A stretch of DNA of 35,469 bases from Leptolyngbyaceae cyanobacterium MO_188.B28 (GTDB taxonomy: Bacteria; Cyanobacteriota; Cyanobacteriia; Phormidesmidales; Phormidesmidaceae). Both the position numbers and the translations under genes were made by a program. Location: positions 1-35,469 of the forward strand of contig JASJDH010000009.1 in NCBI GenBank assembly GCA_030065175.1. The letters run 5' to 3'. The notes beneath the pieces were generated by a model. That model was not told the origin of the DNA, did not search any database, and saw only the letters and a program-made list of their open reading frames with translations. Shown here in pieces: positions 8,750 through 16,700 of the stretch (positions are counted from its first letter, which is position 1; the number at the start of each line of letters is the position of its first letter).

Positions 8750-9760
8750 ATGGTTCAATCAAAAGATCTCGAAACTGTCTCAGAATCAATTACTCCGTTT
8801 AAGCAAAAATTGGGCGCGCCATTAATCAAGCATCCAATACGAGTGTTGCAGATTAATTTAGGGCGACGGTGCAATTTAACCTGCACCCACTGCCACGTCG
8901 AAGCCGGTCCTACTCGGATTGAGGAACTTTCACCCGAGGTTTGCAGCCAACTGATTGAACTCATCCAAAAATTCCCTCAAATCGAAACGGTGGATCTCAC
9001 TGGGGGGGCGCCCGAGATGAACTATGGATTCAAACCCATTGTTGAATCCGCCAGAGCTAGCGGTAAAGCGGTTATTGTCCGCTCAAACCTGACTATTTTC
9101 TTTGAACCTGGGTATGAAGATTTGCCAGAATATTTCGCCACCCAACAACTGCGGGTTGTCGCTTCGCTTCCCTGTTATTTAGAAGAAAATGTGGACACAA
9201 TGCGCGGCAAAGGGGTTTATGACGATTCAATCCGGGCGATACAGCGCTTAAATCAACTGGGTTACGGCGCCAATCCTGAGCTGCAACTAGATTTAGTCTA
9301 TAATCCCGCCGTTCCCACAACAGACTCCTTCTCCCTCACCCCCAATCAACAAACCCTAGAAAACAGCTATAAAACCTACTTGAGCGAACACTTTGGAATT
9401 GCCTTCAACAATCTATTTACTATCACTAACTTGCCCATTGGCCGCACCAAATTTCATCTAAACCACCGACATCTCCATCAGCCCTATCTTAAGTTCTTGG
9501 AATCCAATTACAACGCCAATACAGTTGAACATTTAATGTGCCGAGATCAACTCTCAGTTGATTATTTAGGCAACGTCTACGATTGTGATTTCAACCAGAT
9601 GGAAAATTTGTCGGCTAAAACGCCCGAGGGAGACAATCTGACCGTCTCCAAACTTCTCGAGGCGGGAACGCTGAATCAGATTGAGGAAATCGTGACGGCT
9701 CCATTCTGTTACGGCTGCACCGCAGGCAGCGGCTCAAGTTGCGGCGGTTCCCTGCTTTAG
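8750..9760 (+). CDS. arsS: Arsenosugar biosynthesis radical SAM protein ArsS
   Basis: 336 residues. The radical SAM cluster motif CNLTCTHC (Cys41, Cys45, Cys48) is followed by HVEAGPTR, and VDLTGGAPEMN forms the glycine-rich SAM site. The C-terminal half (the DUF3641-type domain) has LMCRDQLSVDYLGNVYDCDF and ends with the cysteine-rich CYGCTAGSGSSCGG, both characteristic of ArsS. In the family, ArsS transfers an adenosyl-derived group to dimethylated arsenic to build 5'-deoxy-5'-dimethylarsinoyl-adenosine, the arsenosugar precursor. The methyltransferase ArsM that supplies the substrate is not in this window. Two TVP38/TMEM64 membrane protein genes follow on the same strand, 143 bp and then 110 bp apart. 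ATG start chosen; the ribosome binding site is weak. Confidence 0.92.
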   Translation: MVQSKDLETVSESITPFKQKLGAPLIKHPIRVLQINLGRRCNLTCTHCHVEAGPTRIEELSPEVCSQLIELIQKFPQIETVDLTGGAPEMNYGFKPIVESARASGKAVIVRSNLTIFFEPGYEDLPEYFATQQLRVVASLPCYLEENVDTMRGKGVYDDSIRAIQRLNQLGYGANPELQLDLVYNPAVPTTDSFSLTPNQQTLENSYKTYLSEHFGIAFNNLFTITNLPIGRTKFHLNHRHLHQPYLKFLESNYNANTVEHLMCRDQLSVDYLGNVYDCDFNQMENLSAKTPEGDNLTVSKLLEAGTLNQIEEIVTAPFCYGCTAGSGSSCGGSLL

Positions 9761-9903
9761 CCATAAGCGACACAAAGTATTCTTTTCCGCTCAAAATTCA
9801 ATTTCTGGATGATTGCTTACAGTTGGGTTAGCCCAACGTCAGACCAACCCAATGACCTCTGTTTGTTTTATCACCCTGCTGTTTTATCACCCTACTGCGA
9901 ACC

Positions 9904-10689
9904 ATGATGCGTCCATTCAATCACCGAAGACCACTCCGAAAGACTTTGAACTACTTAGCCTTGATGATTGCAACCACAATTCTCTTGTCCACAGCTCCCG
10001 CCTTTGCCCAGGACTCAGCTAGCCAAGGGGCGGCTGGTCTCTTGCAAAGCCTTCAAGGAGCTCTGCTTTCGGCCTTAGCATGGATTGACAGCCTGGGCGC
10101 CCTGGGTCCCATTGCCTTTATCTTGCTCTATATCCTGGTTACTGTCGCTTTTCTCCCCGCCTCCATCGTCACTTTGGGCGCTGGAGCGGTATTTGGGGTC
10201 GTGGGCGGCTCGATCTACGTCTTCATTGGAGCCATGTTAGGGGCCACCGCCGCCTTCTTGATTGGCCGCTATGTGGCGCGGGATTGGATCGCCCAAAAAA
10301 TTGCCGGGAATATCAAGTTCAACGCAATTTATGAAGCCATTAGTCAAGAAGCCTTAAAGCTGATTTTCTTAATTCGCTTATCCCCTGCGTTCCCTTTCAA
10401 TGTGCTCAATTACGCCCTGGGTTTAACCAAAGCATCCCTGAAAGACTATGTCTTGGGCACAACTGGAATTATCCCAGGCACGATCATGTACGTCTATCTC
10501 GGCTCCTTAATTGGCGATTTAGCCATGCTCGGCGCTGGAGAACAACCCTCCAATCCCGTGATTGATTGGATTATCAAAATCTTGATATTTGCGACGGTGG
10601 TCGCCATTACGGTTTATATCACCCGGATCGCCCGCAAAGCGCTAAAGGAAGCGGTTCCCGACACAACACAAGCGGTTCCTGAAAACTAA
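9904..10689 (+). CDS. TVP38/TMEM64 family membrane protein (SNARE-associated domain), copy 1
   Basis: 261 residues. An N-terminal cleavable-looking signal (LALMIATTILLSTAPAFAQ) precedes a polar stretch and then four to five hydrophobic segments. The SNARE_assoc/VTT core is visible as GAGAVFGVVGGSIYVFIGAM, then LIGRYVARDW, then LIRLSPAFPFNVLNYALGLT and GTTGIIPGTIMYVYLGS. VTT/DedA-related proteins are membrane proteins linked to lipid scrambling and envelope integrity. Being next to arsS suggests a role in handling arsenolipids or arsenosugars, but that is inference. Two adjacent Met codons begin the frame; either 9904 or 9907 would work. It is paralogous to the next gene. Confidence 0.9.
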   Translation: MMRPFNHRRPLRKTLNYLALMIATTILLSTAPAFAQDSASQGAAGLLQSLQGALLSALAWIDSLGALGPIAFILLYILVTVAFLPASIVTLGAGAVFGVVGGSIYVFIGAMLGATAAFLIGRYVARDWIAQKIAGNIKFNAIYEAISQEALKLIFLIRLSPAFPFNVLNYALGLTKASLKDYVLGTTGIIPGTIMYVYLGSLIGDLAMLGAGEQPSNPVIDWIIKILIFATVVAITVYITRIARKALKEAVPDTTQAVPEN

Positions 10690-10716
10690 CTAGTTAGAAA
10701 GCTTAGGTGGTGATGT

Positions 10717-10774
10717 GGGTTGATCGAAGAGCCGCATTCTGACAGACCCTGGCACAGTGAATCGTGATCAACCC
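10717..10774. repeat. Inverted repeat between the two TVP38 genes
   Basis: GGGTTGATC (10717-10725) pairs perfectly with GATCAACCC (10766-10774), with TGATG and CATCA further out. The 40-base spacing and lack of a T-run argue against a terminator. It could be an operator pair or an RNA stem between tandem genes. Confidence 0.4.
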
Positions 10775-10799
10775 AATTGCTGACATCAAATCGTAGAGC

Positions 10800-11465
10800 A
10801 TGAAGTTTAGAGTTCCCCGAAAACATCTACTATGGGTGATTGCTGGTTTGATCACCTTCCTGGCGATTTGCTGTCGTGATCATATTAGCGTCTTCTTCGA
10901 CAAAGAGACGTTAGTTGACTTTCTATGTTGCTTAGGCCACTGGAGTGTCGCCCTGTTTATTGGCGGTCACATTGTGGCGACAGCGATGGGGGTTCCGGGC
11001 ACCGTACTGGTTGTGGTTGGAGGCATGCTCTTTGGCCTCTTTTGGGGAACAATTTGGTCTGTGATTGGGGCGACCTTTGGCGCGATCGCAGCCTTTTGGC
11101 TCTCCCGCTACCTGTTGAGGGATTGGTTTAAGCGACGGTTTAGCCGACATAAAGCGTTAGCTCGATTCAACCAAATCATGGACCATCAAGCTTTTCGGTG
11201 TGTCCTAACCATCCGCTTCGCCCCCATTTCCCCTTTCAATGTGGTCAATTTTCTATTCGGTCTGACTTCGGTTGATCTTAAGTCCTACGCCGCTGGCACC
11301 TTCTTGGGCATTATTCCCGGCACGCTGGCCTACACCTGGCTCGGGGTAACGGGCATGGAGGCGCTTGATGGGAAAAGTCTGATTCCCCTGTTCTTGGCCC
11401 TCAGTTTGCTGGTTTTGCTGTCTTTGCTTCCAATACTGGCTAAATGTAGAACGAAGAAAGCTTAG
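10800..11465 (+). CDS. TVP38/TMEM64 family membrane protein, copy 2
   Basis: 221 residues. A first hydrophobic helix (LLWVIAGLITFLAICC) is followed by the VTT core: GTVLVVVGGMLFGLFWGTIW, then FWLSRYLLRDWFKRRF, LTIRFAPISPFNVVNFLFGL and AAGTFLGIIPGTLAYTWLG. These segments align by eye with those of the preceding gene, so the pair looks like an old tandem duplication, diverged at the N-terminus where this copy lacks the signal peptide. The stop is followed within a few bases by a truncated Rpn/DUF4351 remnant. Substrate is unknown, as for the first copy. Confidence 0.9.
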   Translation: MKFRVPRKHLLWVIAGLITFLAICCRDHISVFFDKETLVDFLCCLGHWSVALFIGGHIVATAMGVPGTVLVVVGGMLFGLFWGTIWSVIGATFGAIAAFWLSRYLLRDWFKRRFSRHKALARFNQIMDHQAFRCVLTIRFAPISPFNVVNFLFGLTSVDLKSYAAGTFLGIIPGTLAYTWLGVTGMEALDGKSLIPLFLALSLLVLLSLLPILAKCRTKKA

Positions 11466-11466
11466 A

Positions 11467-11784
11467 GCAATTTTGGCCGGGTTAGTATTGGATAAAGGGC
11501 TGGTTCAGCAGATCTTGAGGAGGACATTTATGCAAAAGTCTGTAATTTATCAAGATATTAAGGCTGAAGGCATACAGGAGGGACTTCAGCAAGGACTTCA
11601 ACAAGAAGGAAAATTGCTGGTGCTCCGGCTGTTAAATCGAAAGGTGGGAACGTTGCCTGCAGAGTTAACTACTCAGGTGGAGGCGCTATCGCTGCAGCAG
11701 ATTGAGGCGTTGGGGGAAGCACTCTTAGATTTTGAGGGGCGGGAAGACTTGGTGCATTGGTTGGAAATGAATATGATCGAGTAG
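11467..11784 (+). pseudogene. 5'-truncated Rpn-family nuclease/transposase remnant (DUF4351 tail)
   Basis: The visible product has the tail typical of cyanobacterial Rpn/PD-(D/E)XK transposase-like proteins: SVIYQDIKAEGIQEGLQQGL, then a DUF4351-type LLNRKVGTLPAE...IEALGEALLDF...DLVHWLE. Full proteins are about 250-320 residues; only about 105 remain. Homology-like sequence (AILAGLVLDKGL) extends in frame upstream of the TTG used by the ORF track, right up to the TVP38 stop, so the gene lacks its nuclease half and a proper start. A later ATG at 11530 is preceded by GAGGAGGACATTT, so a short peptide could still be made. I read it as a decayed gene joined at a deletion breakpoint. Confidence 0.7.
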
Positions 11785-11807
11785 ACCAGTAGCCGCGATG
11801 CATCTGA

Positions 11808-13445
11808 ATGAAAGCCATCAAAATTAAGGGCGCTGTTGATCATCAGCGTCCTTTTTCGCTGAATAGTCAATTCCGTATTCGACGCCATCGCCAAGGTTTT
11901 CACAGGGCGGTTTGGCGGATAATTATCGTGACGATCGCGATCGCATTCAGCGGGCTCCTGATCACATCGGCATTTGCCCAGAACACCAAGATAGAATCGG
12001 CGTCCATTAGGGTAGACGGAGCCCCCCAATTTGAAGTGGCGGCAGACGCGTTCAAGACTACCGCAGAAAAAGTCGCCAACCTTGAAAAACTTGACGACTG
12101 GCTAGTCATCCAGGAGCACTCCATTTCAACTGGGTTTAAGTCACAAGAGGAAGATCCGATTGTCAGTCCCAACGACCACGAGTCGTTGACAGTCACTGCC
12201 CAAGCTGATGACTTGGGCGGTCATGATCCGCCCGCCTCCCAAGATCTTGAGCAAGCACCAGCCAGCTCCCTATGGCAGGCGGGCGTAAAGGCCTTAGGAA
12301 TTGCGCTAGCTGCACTTGTGGGGCATTGGCTAACAGGACGGCTTTGGCGACAATCCCTGCGTAATTTGTTGCGAAGAATTACGTTTTCCCATGACAGGCC
12401 TCAAGAACAGACGTCTATCGCCTTAAAGCTATTCTTCAAAATAACCCTGGTATTGATGCGCTTAGCGCTCTGGGGAGGAGCGGCGATTTATATCACCAAT
12501 CTCTTCCCCATAACGCAAAAGTTGAGCGCCAGCGTTATTGAAGCGCTGAACACCACTCTGTTTAAGCCAAACTTTACACTGGGCCAGAAAGAATTTTCGA
12601 TCTTGGGCTTGTTGCTGTTGTCGGGATTGCTGCTCGGGTTGGTAATTGGGGCGGGAACCCTGACTAACTTTCTGCGATCGCGCATCCTCCGAGTCACTCC
12701 GATTAACCGAGGGGCTCAGGAAGCCGTCGCTACACTGACCAAGTACAGCTTGATTTCCATCGGGACCATCGTCATCCTGCAGGTCTGGGGCTTAGATCTA
12801 AGTTCCCTTACATTACTGGCTAGCGCCTTGGGTATTGGGATTGGCTTAGGATTGCAAAACATTGCTAAGGACTTTGGCAGTGGACTTGTGTTGGTGTTTG
12901 AACGATCTATTCAGGTGGGGGAGTTTGTGGAATTTGGAGACTTTAGGGGCACGGTGGAGCGCATCGGCGCTCGCAGCACTGAAATCAGAACCCTGGATCA
13001 AATCTCCATCATCGTGCCCAATTCCCGTTTTTTGGAGCAGGAGGTGATTAATTGGAGTCATCGTAATCCACTTTCTCGCATTCGACTGCCGGTGGGGGTG
13101 GACTACCAATCGGAGCCAGAAACAGTCAAGCTGGCGCTCCTGGAAGCCGCCCAAACCAATGGCGACATTTTATCCGACCCACCGCCTCAAGTGTTATTTA
13201 CCGGATTTGGCGACAGTGCTTTAGAGTTTGAGTTGTTGGTTTGGATCACTGAGCCCAGCAAGCAACCCCAGATCAAAAGCAATCTGAATTTCGCGATCCA
13301 AGCGTGCCTGAACAAGCACAATATTGAAATTCCATTCCCTCAACGGGATGTGAATTTAGTGACCGGACGCTTGCCCATTGACCTTTCTCCTGATGCGATC
13401 GCAGTTCTCACAAAACTTTTAAAAACTTCCCTAAACAACAAATAG
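11808..13445 (+). CDS. MscS-family mechanosensitive ion channel, large form
   Basis: 545 residues, longer than E. coli MscS (286). After a basic leader there is a signal-like helix (IIIVTIAIAFSGLLITSAFA), a polar N-terminal region of about 90 residues, then four or so membrane helices. The pore-lining TM3 and beta domain are clear: LTLLASALGIGIGLGLQNIA, then FGSGLVLVFERSIQVGEFVE and the IPNSRF-like IIVPNSRFLEQEVINW. The C-terminal domain ends with IEIPFPQRDVNL, a classic MscS ending. The channel would open under membrane tension to release solutes during hypo-osmotic shock. No Shine-Dalgarno is evident at the first ATG, so a start somewhat further in is possible. No downstream partner on this strand. 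Confidence 0.92.
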   Translation: MKAIKIKGAVDHQRPFSLNSQFRIRRHRQGFHRAVWRIIIVTIAIAFSGLLITSAFAQNTKIESASIRVDGAPQFEVAADAFKTTAEKVANLEKLDDWLVIQEHSISTGFKSQEEDPIVSPNDHESLTVTAQADDLGGHDPPASQDLEQAPASSLWQAGVKALGIALAALVGHWLTGRLWRQSLRNLLRRITFSHDRPQEQTSIALKLFFKITLVLMRLALWGGAAIYITNLFPITQKLSASVIEALNTTLFKPNFTLGQKEFSILGLLLLSGLLLGLVIGAGTLTNFLRSRILRVTPINRGAQEAVATLTKYSLISIGTIVILQVWGLDLSSLTLLASALGIGIGLGLQNIAKDFGSGLVLVFERSIQVGEFVEFGDFRGTVERIGARSTEIRTLDQISIIVPNSRFLEQEVINWSHRNPLSRIRLPVGVDYQSEPETVKLALLEAAQTNGDILSDPPPQVLFTGFGDSALEFELLVWITEPSKQPQIKSNLNFAIQACLNKHNIEIPFPQRDVNLVTGRLPIDLSPDAIAVLTKLLKTSLNNK

Positions 13446-13448
13446 TGT

Positions 13449-13482
13449 CCCACCCATCCACCCATCCACTCATCCACCCATC
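13449..13482. repeat. Short tandem repeat, CATCCACC units
   Basis: CCCATCCA-like octamers repeat about four times just after the MscS stop, with one variant unit (CACTCATC). Low-complexity and likely slippage-derived. Confidence 0.7.
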
Positions 13483-13504
13483 TATCTTCTCGGAACGGCG
13501 CCTG

Positions 13505-13541
13505 TAAAAAAAACCTCGGCCAGCCGACTGCAAACCGAGGT
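13505..13541 (-). terminator. Rho-independent terminator of the AAA/STAND operon
   Basis: Read on the minus strand, ACCTCGG pairs with CCGAGGT across a 15-base loop and is followed by eight T (the A-run at 13506-13513). It lies about 215 bases after the STAND gene's stop, beyond two palindromic repeats. In the plus direction there is no T-run, so it serves the minus strand. Confidence 0.8.
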
Positions 13542-13658
13542 AAGGGACAGCTTTGAGGCACACCCGGAAGGCTTTTTAATCGCACCTTCTATTCTCTTTC
13601 TTGCTTGGGGGGGGGGTAAGTATGCAAGTTGTTACAAAAAGATGCACGTGGGGGATTT

Positions 13659-13721
13659 AGGGACCGGGTTTCTGTGATAGGTTTATGCCCGATGAATGTC
13701 TTTGGCAGAAACCCGGTCCCT
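13659..13721. repeat. 16-bp perfect inverted repeat (intergenic palindromic element)
   Basis: AGGGACCGGGTTTCTG at 13659-13674 is the exact reverse complement of CAGAAACCCGGTCCCT at 13706-13721, with a 31-base spacer. The right arm and flanking TCTTTGGCA recur in diverged form at about 13851-13870. Looks like a small non-coding mobile palindrome, not a terminator. Confidence 0.75.
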
Positions 13722-13753
13722 CGCAAGGGGGCGATGAATTTTCGCTGGGTATC

Positions 13754-16700
13754 TCATAGGGCTGGGAGGGGTTGGAATCTGGCGGTAAACGTGCGTGGGG
13801 AGGCGAGATCCCTGGGTTCTTGAAGAACCCAGGGATCTGGGGGCGGATATCTTTGGCAAAACTCGTTCCCTAATGAGGGGCGATTGAAGGCTTTGAAGTC
13901 GGCGATAGCCCCCTGTGTGTCCCCGGTAAGTGCGCGGGCCAAGCCACGACTATCCATGATGTTGCCATTACCAGGATCTAGAGAAACAGCCTTTTCGCAG
14001 GCAAACATAACTTTTTCTGCCTGAAGATTAATACTGCTATACCAACATAGAATATTCCAGCTCTCTACAGGAATACCATCGTCAAGTCCTATGCTTTCTG
14101 CTAACTGATAAGCTTGCACCGCACCTTCAATATCGCCCCTGTCAACTAACTTACGCCCCTCATCCACCAAACTTTCTGCAAGAAAATCAATTTTGAATTC
14201 CTCTTGACCCATTTTTTGCTGTTGCAACCACACAAAAACTCCCGCCCCAAGTGTCATTAAGGCGAGCCCCCCACAAAGCACTGCCACCCATTTCACCTGC
14301 CATTGCTTCTGCTCCGCCTCAAAACGCTTCTGTTGCTCTTCAAAACGCTTTTGTTGTTCCTCAATCCGCCTCTGCTGCTCCTCAAACCTTTCCTGCTCCG
14401 CCGTCGCCCTCAACCGCCGCTCCAGCTCCAGCTCCTCCATCAACGGCTGCTGCGACGAATGAATAAACGCCGCCAAATAATCATGCACCAGCTGATACCG
14501 ATCCGCTGGCGCTTCCGGCTCCTCCATCACCAGTCCCGACTCCGTCAAAATTCGCAGCACCAGCGACAACGCCGTCCCGTCCACCTCCCCTTGACTCGTC
14601 AACGTCCGCAGGTCATCCGCCAAATCAGACTCCGTTTTTAGCGGACGCACCCCCTTCTCATCCGTCAGCAAATACAGCACCCGATTCGCCAACTGCTGAT
14701 TTCCCTCCGGGCCGCAAGCCCTGACAATGTCCGCCAGATAGTTCTGCACCAGCAGTTCCTTTGTCGGCAGATTGGGGTCGCCCCACGCTTGGTAACCCTC
14801 CACCGTGGTAATCCCCTCCGCCTGCAGCTGCGCCCCCACAATCTGCAGCTCAATCGGGCGCACTTCCCCCGCCCCCGCCGCCAAATCCGCCACCACCTGG
14901 TCCACCAGCGCCGGGTCAGGGTGATAAGGCGTCGGGCCAGTCAGGTCATTGAAAACGGCTTTCGTGTCTTTCAGGGTAAAGTTGCCCAGGTAGTAGAGCC
15001 ACTTTTTATCCAGAATATTATTGTCAATAATGTCGAGCTTGGTGAGGCGATCGCACTCCAGCAGATGATGAATATAATCCTCCCGCATCGACAGCACCAC
15101 CTTCACATAGGGCATGGCAAGGCAGTCGCGCAGGAAATCATAGAACGGGCGGCGGGCCGCAGGCTGATCGAACTCAAAGAAAAACTCCTCAAACTGGTCA
15201 AAAATCAACACCATCACCCGATTGCGCTGAGTCTGTCGGTGTAGGAGGTCTAATACCGTTGCAATCTCAGCGGTGTTAGCGTCTTCTTTATCACCAGTAC
15301 TGTCTTGAATCGGTTGAACCCCCTCTAACTCCCCCTTGGCAAGGGGGAGGACCGATGTCTCCCCCCTTACCAAGGGGGAGTTAAGGGGGGGAGAAGATTC
15401 CACACCTCCTGGACCAGATATCTGTCCATGCACATTGCCAGAATGAAACGATGTACTGTCAGAAGCGGATATTAATGACTCCCTTTCCAAAAATTGGGAT
15501 GCAGAAGGATCTGCCTCACTCCCCGAAAGCACCCTGGCTAAATCCTCCACCCAATCTCGGTATCGCCATATATAGACCGGATCCACCCGCCGCACCCCAA
15601 ACCGTTCCTGCGCCAGCGCAGGGGTCAGCCCCGCCTCAATCAACGAACTCTTCCCCACCCCAGACGGCCCATGGATAATCGTCAGGACATATTCATCCTG
15701 AGCCAGCCGCTTCACCAGCCGCTCCACATCATGCTTGCGCCCCGAAGTGAAAATTAAATCCTGCGAATTTTCATCGGCAGGCAAGGCCGGATTGGTGATT
15801 TCTTGCTTCGGCTGCAGTCGCCCCGCCCCGACAAACGCCCGGTAATTGAACCGACTTTCGATCGCATCTTTATGGCGGCGGGTTTCAAACGCTTGCAAAT
15901 ATTTCCCCTGCTGAAAATAGCCCCGCCGCAGGGACTCCAACACACTGCTGTAAAGTTTGGGGTCATATTCCGGATGGGTAATCATCCGCGCCTGTTCAAG
16001 GGTTTGGACAGCAGCGTCAATGTGGCCCTGACCAAACTGGGCTTTTCCTAAAGAAAAGAGATACCAGCTGCAGTGAAAACGATTGACCCAGGCGTAAAAC
16101 ACAGCGTCATCCAGAGAAACTGACGTCGACGACGGGATAAGGCCCAGGGCGGCTTCGGCATGGCGCTGCGCAGTGGACCAATCCTCTTTGGCTAACGCCG
16201 CTTCTGCTAAAAAGCCGACGGCGCGGGCTTGTCGAATCGCATTTCCTTCACTTTGGTGGAGAGCCAGAGCTTTAGCAGCGACGGTTTCCAGCGCTTCCCA
16301 CTGATCTAAACGATGCAGCGCTTCCGCCCAGTAATTAATGTATTTAGCCGCCAGATGGGACTGCTGGACCGTTTCAAACATCTGCACCGCTGCTTCGAAG
16401 TAGTTCCGAGCTTGGTTGCAGGCGGCTTCAAATCCTCGGCGATCGCGTTCGGCCCGATTCCACCACCACCGCCCCAAATAAAACTGCACATGGCCCATAT
16501 TTTCCCGCCAACGCGCATCTGGTTCCGCTCGACCCTCCTCCTGACTTAACAGGGCTTTCCATTGGTCGAGGCTGCGTTCATAGTACTCACGGGCAATGGG
16601 TTTGTTGTTGTCGGCGATGCGTCCCTGGACAAAGGACAGGTCGGCGGATTGGGCTGGCGTCAGTTCAATCTGGTGGGCGGCCAAAACAGCGAGACTGGTT

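Larger units (their letters stand above)
13446..13753. other. Intergenic stretch made of repeats and a terminator
   Basis: From left to right: a tandem CATCCACC-type run (about 13449-13482), the minus-strand terminator, a run of nine or more G (about 13608-13617), and the left 16-bp inverted repeat. No ORF of interest. Confidence 0.6.

Noticed and set aside
9813-10022. 69-codon ORF overlapping the start of the first TVP38 gene
   Set aside because: Different frame over a clear signal peptide-encoding sequence; no independent support.
13449-13482. CRISPR-like tandem repeats
   Set aside because: Octamer low-complexity repeat without spacers; no cas genes in the window.
14251-15244. Several plus-strand ORFs (Pro/Ala- or Arg/Gln-rich) inside the STAND gene
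   Set aside because: Shadows of the minus-strand gene, with biased composition from the coiled-coil repeat and no start signals.
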